Position numbers and translations under genes: made by a program. Shown piece after piece: positions 55,120-64,000 of a DNA stretch of 64,000 nucleotides. This DNA is from Scilla litardierei (taxonomy: Eukaryota > Streptophyta > Magnoliopsida > Asparagales > Asparagaceae): assembly GCA_030789695.1 (NCBI GenBank), contig CM061138.1, forward strand, positions 20,098,214-20,162,213, in the 5' to 3' direction. The notes under the pieces were generated by a model. The model made no database searches and had not been told where the DNA came from. It saw only the letters and a program-made list of their open reading frames with translations. Numbering within the stretch: the first letter of the stretch is position 1; each line of letters begins with the position of its first letter.

Positions 55120-56828
55120 CCGTACCTGCCCCCCAGCTCGGGGCTCCTGTCTCCTGTCTCTGCCACCCCCAGCAACGGCTGTAGCTCCCTGTCCAGTCGT
55201 GGTCCCTGAGGAAGGTGCAGTCCTCTGTCATGTAGCAGCCGCCTGACTCCTGAACGTGGTGCCTCCCCACGTCCCACGGGTCCTCCGCTCTGTCTCCTGA
55301 TGGTCCTCCACCTTCCATGCCAATGTCATCATCCCGCGCAAACCAACGGGCTCGAACTGCCTCAGTCCCGACCTCACCGTGGGCTTCAGCCCCTTCATGA
55401 AACAGCCCTCCAGAGACTCCTCAGATACTCCCCGAACTCGGTGGCAGAGCGACTCAAATTTCTTGATATAATCCCCCACGCTCCCCTCCTGCTTCAGCGA
55501 GTACAGCCTCTCAAACACGCCACCAGCCTGTCCTCCTCCAAATCGCTCCGTCAATAGCGTCGTAAACTCCGCCCAGGTCTGAAAAGGCTGCTGCTGATCT
55601 GTCCAACGAAATCAGCCTAAAGCCTCCCCCCTCCAAGCAGACCCCTATCGCCCGAAGCCACTCCTCTCCTGGGACCGCGGACACCTCCAAGTACCTCTCC
55701 ACCCGGTACAACCAGTCATCTGGATCTCCTCCCTCAAAAATAGGCACCTCCAGCTTCCTCAGTCGCCTCTCGCCACCGTAACCACCTCTCTCCTGCTGCT
55801 GGAATCCTCCCCTGTGCTGGTACCCCTGTCGCCTGTCGGGAAAGTAAGCCTCAGCTCGATCACGGTAGCCACCCTCTGCTCCATGCCCCTGCCAGTCACC
55901 CTGTGGGTGTCCAAACTCCGTCTGGTGGCCTCCTGGAGGGTCCTGGTACGCTCTCCAATCTCCCGTCACTCCCCCAAAAGGTGGGGGCTGAGTCGACGGG
56001 CCTCCGGTGAACTGGTGGTGCCCTCCACCCTGCTGAAATCCTCTGTCGGGTCCCCCAAAAGGCTGAAACCCCCCAAATTGTGCTCCTCGAACCTCGGGCG
56101 GGGCCCCCGGGGGCCCGGAAAAGCTCGGAAAAGTCCGTCGGGCGCCCTGGGAGGTCGGTGGGCCCCCCGGGGGGTCTGTCGGACCTCGGGACCCCCCTCT
56201 GGGGTCGGCCGAGGCTCCCCAGGCCGCCGCCGGGGGCGGCCGGCCCTGAAATTGGGCCGGCGGCCCCCAGGCGACGGCGCCTGGGCCTACCGAAGCCGCA
56301 GGGGGCGGCAGGTGCGGCCACCCCTCCCAGGGGCCTGGCGGCCCCCCGCCGCCCCTCTGGGGGTTCGCCGGGCCCCCCAGAGGTCCCTGGGGGGTCGGCG
56401 GCCACCCAGTGGCCTGCCGGGGTGCCGGAGACCCCCCTCCGGCACCTCTGTCCTCGCGGCGTGGCGGTGCGTGGTCTTGGTGAGTCCCCCACGCGTCGTC
56501 TCCTTGATCGAAGCCTCTGTCTTCTTCTAGATCCGGACCATCTTCAAAAAACCGTCTTTTTGCCCTTGTCCTTCGCCAAAGGTGGCTCCTTTTTGCTTGG
56601 ATCCGCCTTTGGTACGAGATGAGCGGTCAACGCCGCTATAGCTTCCATCAATTCTGATAATTTTGCCTCCATTTTTCCTTGGTTCTCCTTCATCTCCCCC
56701 CGGATTTGCGCGGCTATCTCGGCGTCTTCCTTTCTCACATCGATGAAACCCTTGCTAATTTGGGCCTCCATCCGTTCAACCTTCTCTTCCAAAACTTCGA
56801 CCCGCTCCTTGGATCGTGTGCTAGCCAT
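55120..56828 (-). pseudogene. Element C gag, interrupted, with GC-rich linker
   Basis: ATG at 56,828 lies close behind the primer site. It starts a coiled-coil segment (KERVEVLEEKVERMEAQ), followed by a very GC-rich Pro/Gly linker (about 56,080-56,480) with frame changes. The gag core follows at 55,970-55,230 (RKLEVPIFEGGDPDDWLYRVERYL; VGDYIKKFESLCHRVRGV; GCFMKGLKPTVRSGL), with a frameshift near 55,550 and a stop near 55,228. This matches the gag-only element at 106-2697 in layout. Confidence 0.8.
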
Positions 56829-56852
56829 TGATCGACCGCTCTGATACCAATT

Positions 56853-57254
56853 TGATATGATTGGGGCTTTTTGTGGGGATCAAATGTGGGATTTTTATGG
56901 CTTTTGGACTTCCTAATCTAGGGTTTATACGACGAAGAACTGATTTAAAGCACTAAATAATTCCTAGAACAATAGATCTAAAGTAGAGAACAATTAATTA
57001 ACTAGGGAATTAAACTAGGGATTCTAAGAAATAAAATTACATTGCTCAATTCTTCGATGAAGCACCACCTAGGGCCGGCCGGCCCCTTTATTGGGGGAGG
57101 GGTTAATAATTGTCTAATTACCCTTTGACCCTCCCCACTCACGCGGAATCACAAGTTTGGGACCGGGTCCGTGGTGGACCCAAGTCGCCTCCTTCGATGG
57201 TAGACCCGAACCGGATCCGCGCGGCCCGCCCCTCCATAGTGCCGACCCGCATCA
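56853..57254 (-). repeat. 5' LTR of element C
   Basis: 402 bp, the promoter copy on the minus strand. Confidence 0.92.
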
Positions 57255-57259
57255 TAGGC

Positions 57260-58090
57260 CAAATTGCTAGGACACCCAATCGCCTTCGAGAGTCGGAAGC
57301 TAAACAACACCGAACAACGGTACGGTTCAAGAAAAGAAGACGACGGTTGTAATCCATTGCTTACGACTTGGAGGCACTACTTACTTGGTTCCAAGTTCGA
57401 AGTGAAGATGGACAACGTGGCCACTAGCAACTTCCAAATGCAGAAGAAGCTGTCTCCAAGTAGGCCAAGATGAAGGACACCCATCTTCATTTCTAAGTTG
57501 CTAGCGGCCACGTTGTCCGTCTTCACTTTGAACTTGGAACCAAGTAAGTAGTGCCTCCAAAGTCGTAAGAAGTGGATCACCGCCGTCATCTTCTTTTCTT
57601 GAACTGCACCGTCGTTCGGTGTCGTTTAGCTTCCGACTCTCAAAGGCGATTGGGTGCACATCTTAGCCATGGTTCTCTGGACTCGATGAAGGACTCCGCA
57701 AAAGAGGATGGTTGTCGTTTAGCTTACGACTTCTTGGCAGAGAACCATGAAGGACTCCGCAAAAGAAGATGGGTGTCGTTTAGCTTACGACTTCTTGGCA
57801 GAGAACCATGAAGGACTCCGCAAAAGAAGATGGGTGTCCTTCATCGAGTCCAGAGAACCATGTCCCCTAAGCAAGCAAGCCCATCAAATACAGAAGACGA
57901 TGGGCACCCAATCGCCTTCGAGAGTCGGAAGCTAAACGACACCGAACGATGGTACAGTTCAAGAAAAGAAGATGACGGCAGTGATCCACTGCTAACGACT
58001 TTGGATGCACTACTTACTTGGTTCCAAGTTCGAAGTGAAGACGGACAACGTGGCCACTAGCAACTTCCAAATGCAGAAGAAGCTGTCCCC
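57260..58090. repeat. Scrambled sense/antisense/sense RNase H duplications with 71-bp tandem units
   Basis: Sense copy 57,260-57,470, antisense copy 57,487-57,655, then two to three tandem units (GAACCATGAAGGACTCCGCAAAAGAAGATGGG, about 57,680-57,850), then a sense copy 57,905-58,090 that continues into normal pol. Together with 50,831-51,143 this gives at least five copies in alternating directions, later separated by element C. Confidence 0.82.
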
Positions 58091-59700
58091 TAAGCAAGCA
58101 AGATGGCAAGACTTCTTGGCAGAGTTCGACTATGTGTTGGAGTACAAACCAGGCCGAGCAAACTTGGCGGTGGACGCACCAAGTCGGAAGGCAGAACTTG
58201 CATCTATAGTGAGCAGTCCACAAAGTTCATTGCTCGACCGCATAAGAGAGGGCAAAATGCAAGATCCAACCGTAAAGTTCCTAGGGGAATACGCAACGTC
58301 CCTGGTTCATTGCTCGAAGGTTTTGGCTTGAGGATGACTTGCTTTACGCAAAAGGATCGCAGATGTACGTGCCATCGTTTGGGAAGCTAAGGCGTGCAGT
58401 TATGAAGGAATGCCACGACTCTCCATGGGCGAGGCATCCGGGAGTGCATCGGACACTAGCACTGCTCAAGGATGCTTACTATTGGCCTCGAATTCGGGAT
58501 GACATTGAGGCATACATGAAGACTTGTCTTAAGTCTTCATGTGCCAACAAGATAAGGTGGAACAAAGGGCACCAGCGGGACTCCTCGACCCACTGCAGAT
58601 TCCGGAGAGACCATGGAAGAGCATTTCCACGAACTTTATCATGGGATTTCCGAAGTCCGAGGGGTGCAACATTATCATGGTGGTGCTCAACAGATTCTCG
58701 AAGTATAGAATCTTTCTTCCAGCACTAGCAAAGTGTCCAGCGGAGGTAGCTGCCCCACTATTCCTAAGCATGTGGTGAATTATTGGAGGCTACCAAAGAC
58801 CATCGTAAGCGACAGAGACGCTCGTTTCACGAGGAGATTTTGGTCGAAGCTCTTCAGACTGTTGGAATCTGGATTGAGCTTCTCTACCAGCTTACACCCT
58901 CAGACGGATGACCAAACAAAGGGATTGAACGGTTTACTGGAGGTGTACCTGAGGCACTATATGAGTACCAACCAGCGTGACTGGTCGAAATTGCTGGATG
59001 TGGCGCAATTTTCGTACAACCTTCAGAGCAGTGAGTCGACTTGGAAGAGTCTGTTCGAGATCGTGATGGGTCAGTAACTACTCACTCCGAACACCGACGG
59101 GCTACAAGGGTAGTAGTCCAGTGGCCTACAACTTTACTAAGGGATGGCAAAAGTAGAACGAGATGGCTAAATCGTGCCTTAGCAAAGCCGCGAAAAGGAT
59201 GAAGAAATGGGTGGACAAAAAGAGGAGGCATGCGAAATACCAAGTGGGGGACTTGGTACTTGTCAGGCTATCTACACTAGATCGGCATAAAGGACTACAT
59301 AAGAACCTGATAAGAAAGTATAAATGCTCATTTCTGATCATCAAAAAAGTGGGCAACGTCGCCTACAAGGTGGAACTTCATACAAACATCAAGTACCATC
59401 CAGTCTTCCATGCGAGCATGTTGAAGCCATACTGGCGAGATCTGGAGGACTCAAGCCGAGGAAAATCTTGTCATGCGCCGGTAAGAGTGCGGATGGAATT
59501 CAACAAGGAAGCCGATGATATCATCGCGGATAGGGTGGTTCGGGAGGCAAACAACCATCCACGACTAGAGTACTTCGTCAAGTGGAAGAGATTGCCGGAA
59601 AGCAAGAGCTGTTGAGAACCTATGAAGGCTCTATGGCAGTTAGGGGGGATTTGATAGAGGAATTTCGCAAAGAGAAGGCCAAGCGATGAGGGCATTGCTG
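58091..59700 (+). pseudogene. Element B RNase H end, integrase and chromodomain remnants
   Basis: FLAEFDYVLEYKPGRANLAVDAPSR is the end of RNase H. Integrase follows in shifting frames: HDSPWARHPGVHRTLALLKD with YYWPRIRDDIEAY (zinc-binding region), VSDRDARFTRRFWSKLF and SLHPQTDDQTKGLNG (core), HAKYQVGDLVLV and KYHPVFHASMLKPYW. An end resembling a chromodomain (RLEYFVKWKRLPES) lies near 59,570. Substitutions such as TDGQTE to TDDQTK hit conserved sites. Not functional. Confidence 0.8.
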
Positions 59701-59717
59701 GTATAGGTGGGAGAGAA

Positions 59718-60187
59718 TGTCAAAGCCGCCACATCATCGACACATCATCGCCTAGTTGGCTCCTATTTGGCACATGATGAGGCATTCTCTAGAGTATTCT
59801 AGGGGCATACTTGTAAATAAGTGTATTTAGAATGTCCCTAGATATTCATTTGTATTCTTTAAAGAGGAAGCATAATGGAGAAGGTTCTAGAGACTCATCC
59901 TAGTCATTGGATCTAGCTCTAAAAGCCCAATTTTCCACCATTGGTTGTAAAGTAGCATAGCCTCACATATAAATAGAGGCAAGGGGAGGCCATTTGGACC
60001 CATCAAGAGTTGAAGCAATACAAATGCATTCTCCAAGTTCTCTTGTGTTCTCTTGTGAGCTCTTAAGTTCTTTCTCGAGAGTGTCAGTTCAGGTTAGGCT
60101 GACTTAGCCATTCAAGAGAGGGTGAGTGAGCTAAATACCGCACGGGATTGGGAGAGTCAAGTAGCTAAACAATCTGCTCGTGTCACA
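59718..60187 (+). repeat. 3' LTR of element B
   Basis: 470 bp, with small gaps relative to 49,280-49,733, for example a duplicated CACATCATCG near its start. Confidence 0.82.
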
Positions 60188-62160
60188 TGCCCACTGAGCA
60201 GCCGCAGTGGCCTCGCTGGCCCCATGCGTTGCCGCAGGGAGGCGGCAGCCCTCTTCCACATTCGCAGGACTCGCCGACACAGCAATTCGACAGGGTTTCT
60301 AAAGATCTTTCAACGACTTTCCAGGGAGGGGCTGCACAATGTTTGTGGCCTTACGGTTCAATGAGGCACACTGAGGGGGTTTTGGGAGCCCGACAGCCAA
60401 CCCGGGAGAATGATGACCAATTCTAGGGGGCACGGTGTTCAGGAAGGAGGCCCTTGGGACTGGACAGGAGACGGCGAGAAGCCATTTGTGATGACTGGTG
60501 ATTGGGGACACCAAGGAGAAGCTGGAAGGAGACCGTTGTGGAAGAGGACCCCACAGAATGCATATCAGCAGTTCCACTTCGAGCAACCGGGGGAGAGCGG
60601 GGCAAGGATCGACTGGGACCGAAAATAAGGCATGGAAGCTTAAAATGCTGGTCTTTGATGGTGAGGACCCCACATGTGGGTCTGTCTGCGGAGCAGTACT
60701 TTGAGGCATATCAGATGACGAAGTAGGAGAAGGGCCATGCGGTGGGCGTGTGCTTGGAGGGGTCGGCGTTGACTTGGTATCGATGGAGACAACAGTGGTA
60801 GCCGGTACAGTCATGTGAGAAGTTTAAGAATTGCATGCTAGCCCGTTTCAGAGACACACGGGAGGGGAATTTGCACAAGCAACTCTTGGCCCTACGACAG
60901 GTTAGCACGGTCGGGTATTATCGGGAGAAATTCAAGGCACTTTCTGGCCGTGTGAGGGAGATGACAGAGGGGCCGTTGGTGGGGAGTTTCATTAAGGGGC
61001 TCAAACCCGAAATCCGACGGAAGCTTCAAGTGCAAAGGCCGAGTGGGATGTTGGAGACGATGGACTTAGCCCAAGTGGTGGACGACAAACTCGCAACGGA
61101 TCGGCAAGCCAGTGGAGCTTGGGACGGGTCCACTTTCCGTGTCCAGGCTCCTCCATAAGCGCAACAGGCCCAGACAAGAGGGGGCAGACAGGGAAGCTAA
61201 GGTGAGCAAAAAAGGAGCAGCGGTCCACAACCCAGTGGATAATTCTAACGCATGACTGAGGCATAGATACAGAACAAGAGGGCGAAGAGGTTGTGTTTTA
61301 GGTGTGACGAGAAGTATACACCAGGACATCGCTATCGAGACCATACACTCCAGGTGCACACTCCAGGTGCTGCTAATAGAGGATGATGATGAGGCGGTGG
61401 TGAAGCCGATCGAGGAAAAGGCGGAGCAGGAGCACTCCCATTTGGACGTAGCGGAGGTGGCACTCAACTCCATAGTCGGGTTCACTCCAAACCACATTAG
61501 GAGGTTGATATGAAGGAGCTCGAAGTAGGAGGTTATAGTGTTGATTGATAATGTGGCCACCCACAACTTCATATCCAATCGCGTGGTAGAGCAACAGGGG
61601 TTGCAATTGATTGAGACCAGGGGCTTTAGGGTGATGATGTAAACCGAACATGTGGAGCAGAGCATAAGAGTATGCTGAGGCGTGATTTTGACCTTATAGG
61701 CGATCATATCATGTAGGATATTTTGTTGCTCGACCTGGACAGCACGGATGTGATTTTGGGCTTGAGATGGATGTAGTCCCTGGGAGAGACGAAGACCAAC
61801 TGGCTGCTGCTCAGGATAGAGTTTCAGCAAGGGGGAGAGTGGTGACGCTTCATGGGACCTCAGTTTGTGCCGATCCAGGGTTTCCTTGAAGAGCATGGTG
61901 AGTGCATTCCAATCCGAAGGGGGAGGCTGCCTGGTGAAGTTATCGGGGTTGGCAGTTGAGGAGCTAGAACGAGACATTCCATCGGAGCTGCGACAGGTTT
62001 TACTTCAGTTTGAGGGAGTGTTTCAAACTCATGTGGGCTTTCACCCCGGCGGGACCACGAGCATGCCATTGTGCTCCGAGAGTCTCTCTCTCCTATCAGT
62101 GTACGACCATACTGCTATCCATGGGTACAAAAGGCGGAGATTGAGAGGATGGTAGCGAAG
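60188..62160 (+). pseudogene. Element A gag core, zinc knuckle and protease remnants
   Basis: Continuation of element A after B. The gag core at 60,835-61,158 (LHKQLLALRQVSTVGYYREKF, SFIKGLKPEIRRKL) is open for 107 codons. A CCHC-type knuckle CFRCDEKYTPGHRY at about 61,295 has lost its last Cys. Protease text near 61,540-61,780 has the catalytic triplet changed (LIDNVATHNF instead of a DSGATH type), so it could not be active. Many stops. Confidence 0.72.
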
Positions 62161-63323
62161 ATGATTCAGTCTGGGGTGATACAGCCGAGTGTGAGCCCTT
62201 TCTCTAGCCTGGTGCTATTAATAAAGAAGAATGGAAGCTAAAGATTTTGTGTTGATTTTAGGGCATTGAAGGAGACTATGCCAAACAAATTTCTCATTCT
62301 TGTGATCGACGAGATGCTAGATAAGTTACATGGGGTGGTTTTCTCCCAAATTGACTTGAAATCCGGATATCACCGAATCCGGATGAGGGATGAGAATGTG
62401 ACGAAGACCGCTTTCAGGACACACGAGTGCGACTATGAGTTTCTGGTCATGTCATTCGGCTTGATCAAAATGTCCCCGCCACCTTCCAAGTGCTGATGAA
62501 CAATGTGTTTCGCCCATATCTGAGGAGGTTCGTGTCGGTGTTCGTTGACGACATTTTAGTCTACAGTCGATCGATGGAGCACATGTGGAGCATTTGACAA
62601 CCGTACACGGGAGCTGCAGGAATATCAATTGTATGCCAACAGGAAGAAGTGCATGTTCGGCCCACGGAGTGTAGAGTATTTGGGTCATATTGTTTCAGCA
62701 GAGTGAGTGTTAACCGACGGTTCGAAAGATAGCAGCCATGGTCACTACCACACTGCGGGCGTTGCGGGTATTCTTGGGGTTGACTGGTTACTACAGAAAC
62801 TTCGTCAAGGGCTACAGTACCATTGTATAGCCATTGACTGAGCAGCTGAATGACAATTTTCATTAGGGCGAGGAGGCCACCCAAACTTTTGATGCCCTAA
62901 AAAGGGCCATGATGAGCATCCTAGTGCTAGCACTTCCAGACTTTAGCTGGCCTTTTGTGATAGAGATGGATACGCCCGGGTATGGCTTGGGGTCGATATT
63001 GATGCAGGAGAACAGACCGGTGGCCTATTTCAGCCAGGTGTTGTCAGCGAGGGCCCGGCTCAAATCAATTTATGAGCGCGAGCTGATGGCGATCGTTTTG
63101 GCGATGCAGAAGTGACGACTCTATCTATTTAGCAGGTGCTTCATAGTGACGACAGATCAGAGGAATCTCAAATACCTCCTGAAGCAGAGGTTGGTCACTT
63201 AGGAGCATCAGAAGTTGTTGACCAAGTTGACGTGATACAATATTAAGATTCAGTACCGGCCGGGGATCGAGAACAAGGCGGTAAATGCATTATCACGGAG
63301 AGAGGTGGATGCACACTTGTCGA
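62161..63323 (+). pseudogene. Element A reverse transcriptase and RNase H remnants
   Basis: RT motifs [44 protein letters not shown] and [14 protein letters not shown] are spread over two frames. RNase H text at 62,909-63,115 ([35 protein letters not shown]) is open, then ends in TGA and TAG codons. The Asp pair of the RT active site is kept, but the frame is broken. Confidence 0.78.
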
Positions 63324-63775
63324 TAGGGGTGGCAAAATCAACCCGACCCGACCCGACCCGACCCGAACCCGGCCTCTTGGGTCGGGTATGGGTAGGGGCC
63401 AATCCGGGTCGGGTCGAATTCGGGTCAACCCGACCGACCCGGATAAAAATCCGGGTCGGGTATGGGTTTGATCCCTTGACCCGGTTGACCCGAATTCGAC
63501 CCGTATTTTCCTCTTTTCACCCCGGACCCGACCCGGACCCGACCTTTTTTGCAAAATAATCACTATTTCTCACCAAACCCGACCCGTACCCGACCCGTAC
63601 CCGACCCGTAAGACAAACCGGGTCGGGTACGGGTCACCCGGGTTACGGCCGGGTCGGGTACGGGTATCTGAACCCTGACCCGAATTTAATTCGGGTCGGG
63701 TTCGGGTTTACCCTTATTCGGGTCGGGTCAAACCTGACCCGACCCGAACCCGACCCGACCCGTTTGCCACCCCTA
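63324..63775. mobile_element. hAT-type MITE made of GGGTCGGGT repeats, inserted in element A
   Basis: 452 bp with perfect 13-bp TIRs TAGGGGTGGCAAA, flanked by an 8-bp duplication CTTGTCGA (63,316-63,323) / CTTGTCGG (63,776-63,783), one mismatch. The body consists mostly of GGGTCGGGT/ACCCGACCC motifs in inverted order around a short AT-rich centre. TIR sequence and 8-bp duplication fit the hAT superfamily. It splits the pol of element A between RNase H and integrase. Confidence 0.82.
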
Positions 63776-63783
63776 CTTGTCGG

Positions 63784-64000
63784 CCTTGTCGGTGCCTGTT
63801 TTGCTCGATTGAGAGCGCTTATTGCGAGAGATCGAGAAGGATGAGGGTCTAGCGAAGTTTCAGGCAGCACTACTACAGGATCCAGCCGCACATCCATGGT
63901 ATTCGTTGGAGGAACGTCTCTTGTACAAGGGACGTATGGTGTTACCGAGGGGTTCGCCTCATATTCCGAGTGCATTACAAGAGTTCCATAGGAGCACGGT
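63784..64000 (+). pseudogene. Element A pol between RNase H and integrase, cut by window end
   Basis: Text such as SLEERLLYKGRMVLPRGSPH and ALQEFHRS matches the linker and start of the integrase zinc-binding region of element C (GQRLLYHGRLVIPRGSAH). It continues past the window. Confidence 0.7.

Larger units (their letters stand above)
51144..57254 (-). mobile_element. Ty3/gypsy chromovirus element C, complete but decayed, minus strand
   Basis: Two LTRs of 402 bp (51,144-51,545 and 56,853-57,254) start TGATA and end GCATCA on the plus strand. The duplication is TAGGC (51,139-51,143 and 57,255-57,259). On the minus strand the primer site AATTGGTATCAGAGC (56,852-56,838) follows the 5' LTR, and TTTTGGGGGGGAGTAA (51,561-51,546) precedes the 3' LTR. 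Coding order is gag, protease, RT, RNase H, integrase and a C-terminal chromodomain. Gag and pol are split over three frames with several stops. The compact size suggests a Reina-like chromovirus, but lineage is uncertain. Confidence 0.92.
49280..60187 (+). mobile_element. Ty3/gypsy element B (Tekay/Del-like), nested in A and carrying C
   Basis: LTRs at 49,280-49,733 and 59,718-60,187 start TGTCA and end in CA, with shared blocks such as TTCTCTAGAGTATTCTAGGGGCATACTTGTAAATAAG. A degenerate primer site AGAATCAGAGC follows the 5' LTR, and GGTGGGAGAGAA precedes the 3' LTR. The coding order is gag, then a scrambled RNase H region, integrase, and a chromodomain-like end, all with stops. Element C is inserted at TAGGC (51,139-51,143). 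I could not find a target duplication for B itself. LTR divergence is clearly higher than for the SIRE-type element. Confidence 0.82.
48263..64000 (+). mobile_element. Ty3/gypsy element A, host of nested elements B and C, runs off the right edge
   Basis: The 5' LTR ends TTCTCATCA at 48,653, followed by the primer site AATTGGTATCAGAGC (48,654-48,668). Its interior occurs in three pieces: 48,669-49,279, 60,188-63,323 and 63,784-64,000, separated by element B and by a hAT-type miniature element. Order of domains is gag, protease, RT, RNase H, then the start of integrase, so the 3' LTR lies outside. Gag and pol resemble element C and the gag-only element at 106-2697. All frames are broken. The LTR start is uncertain, somewhere between 48,263 and about 48,300. 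Confidence 0.75.

Overview
This is nuclear DNA from a flowering plant. The evidence is intron-split genes of plant families, plant-type Ty1/copia and Ty3/gypsy LTR retrotransposons with tRNA-Met-like primer sites, and hAT-type miniature elements. Nothing in the window fixes the species. Most of the 64 kb is transposon sequence, often nested several layers deep. LAYOUT. (1) 1-3.1 kb: a small non-autonomous gag-only LTR element (106-2697, intact 5-bp target duplication) inside an older hAT-like repeat. (2) 3.996-4.043 kb, minus: first coding exon of an ARF-GAP (ACAP/AGD2-like); the rest lies left of the window. (3) 5.9-10.15 kb, minus: a complete small gene with three coding exons, matching the plant complex I ESSS-like subunit (148 aa as I splice it) and using a GC-AG intron. 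(4) 11.19-29.40 kb: an old copia element with 113-bp LTRs, split by a very young SIRE/Maximus-type copia element (13,786-26,200, minus) whose 1743-bp LTRs differ at only five positions by my reading. The young element has gag, protease-integrase, RT-RNase H and an extra intact 577-codon ORF in the envelope-like position. (5) 30.33-46.70 kb, minus: the C-terminal ten exons (about 1095 aa) of the B-block-binding large subunit of TFIIIC, all open and joined by GT-AG introns. One intron carries a 7.1-kb LTR element (37,342-44,422) that itself contains a hAT-like element holding a smaller inverted-repeat element. (6) 46.7-64.0 kb: copia debris, then three Ty3/gypsy elements nested in one another: A (from about 48.3 kb, running off the right edge) contains B (49,280-60,187), which contains C (51,144-57,254, opposite strand). 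A also carries a 452-bp hAT-type miniature element (63,324-63,775). HOW IT FITS TOGETHER. Three host genes (ARF-GAP, complex I subunit, TFIIIC) lie on the minus strand and are unrelated in function. The TFIIIC N-terminal exons must lie beyond the gypsy nest at the right edge if the gene is intact. The transposon relationships show a clear order of insertion. The gag-only element at 106-2697 shares its last 40 or so bases with a full-length Ty3 element of the C type, which identifies its likely parent lineage. I saw no tRNA, rRNA or CRISPR array. Exon boundaries come from reading splice sites and protein similarity by eye, and were not confirmed with transcripts.
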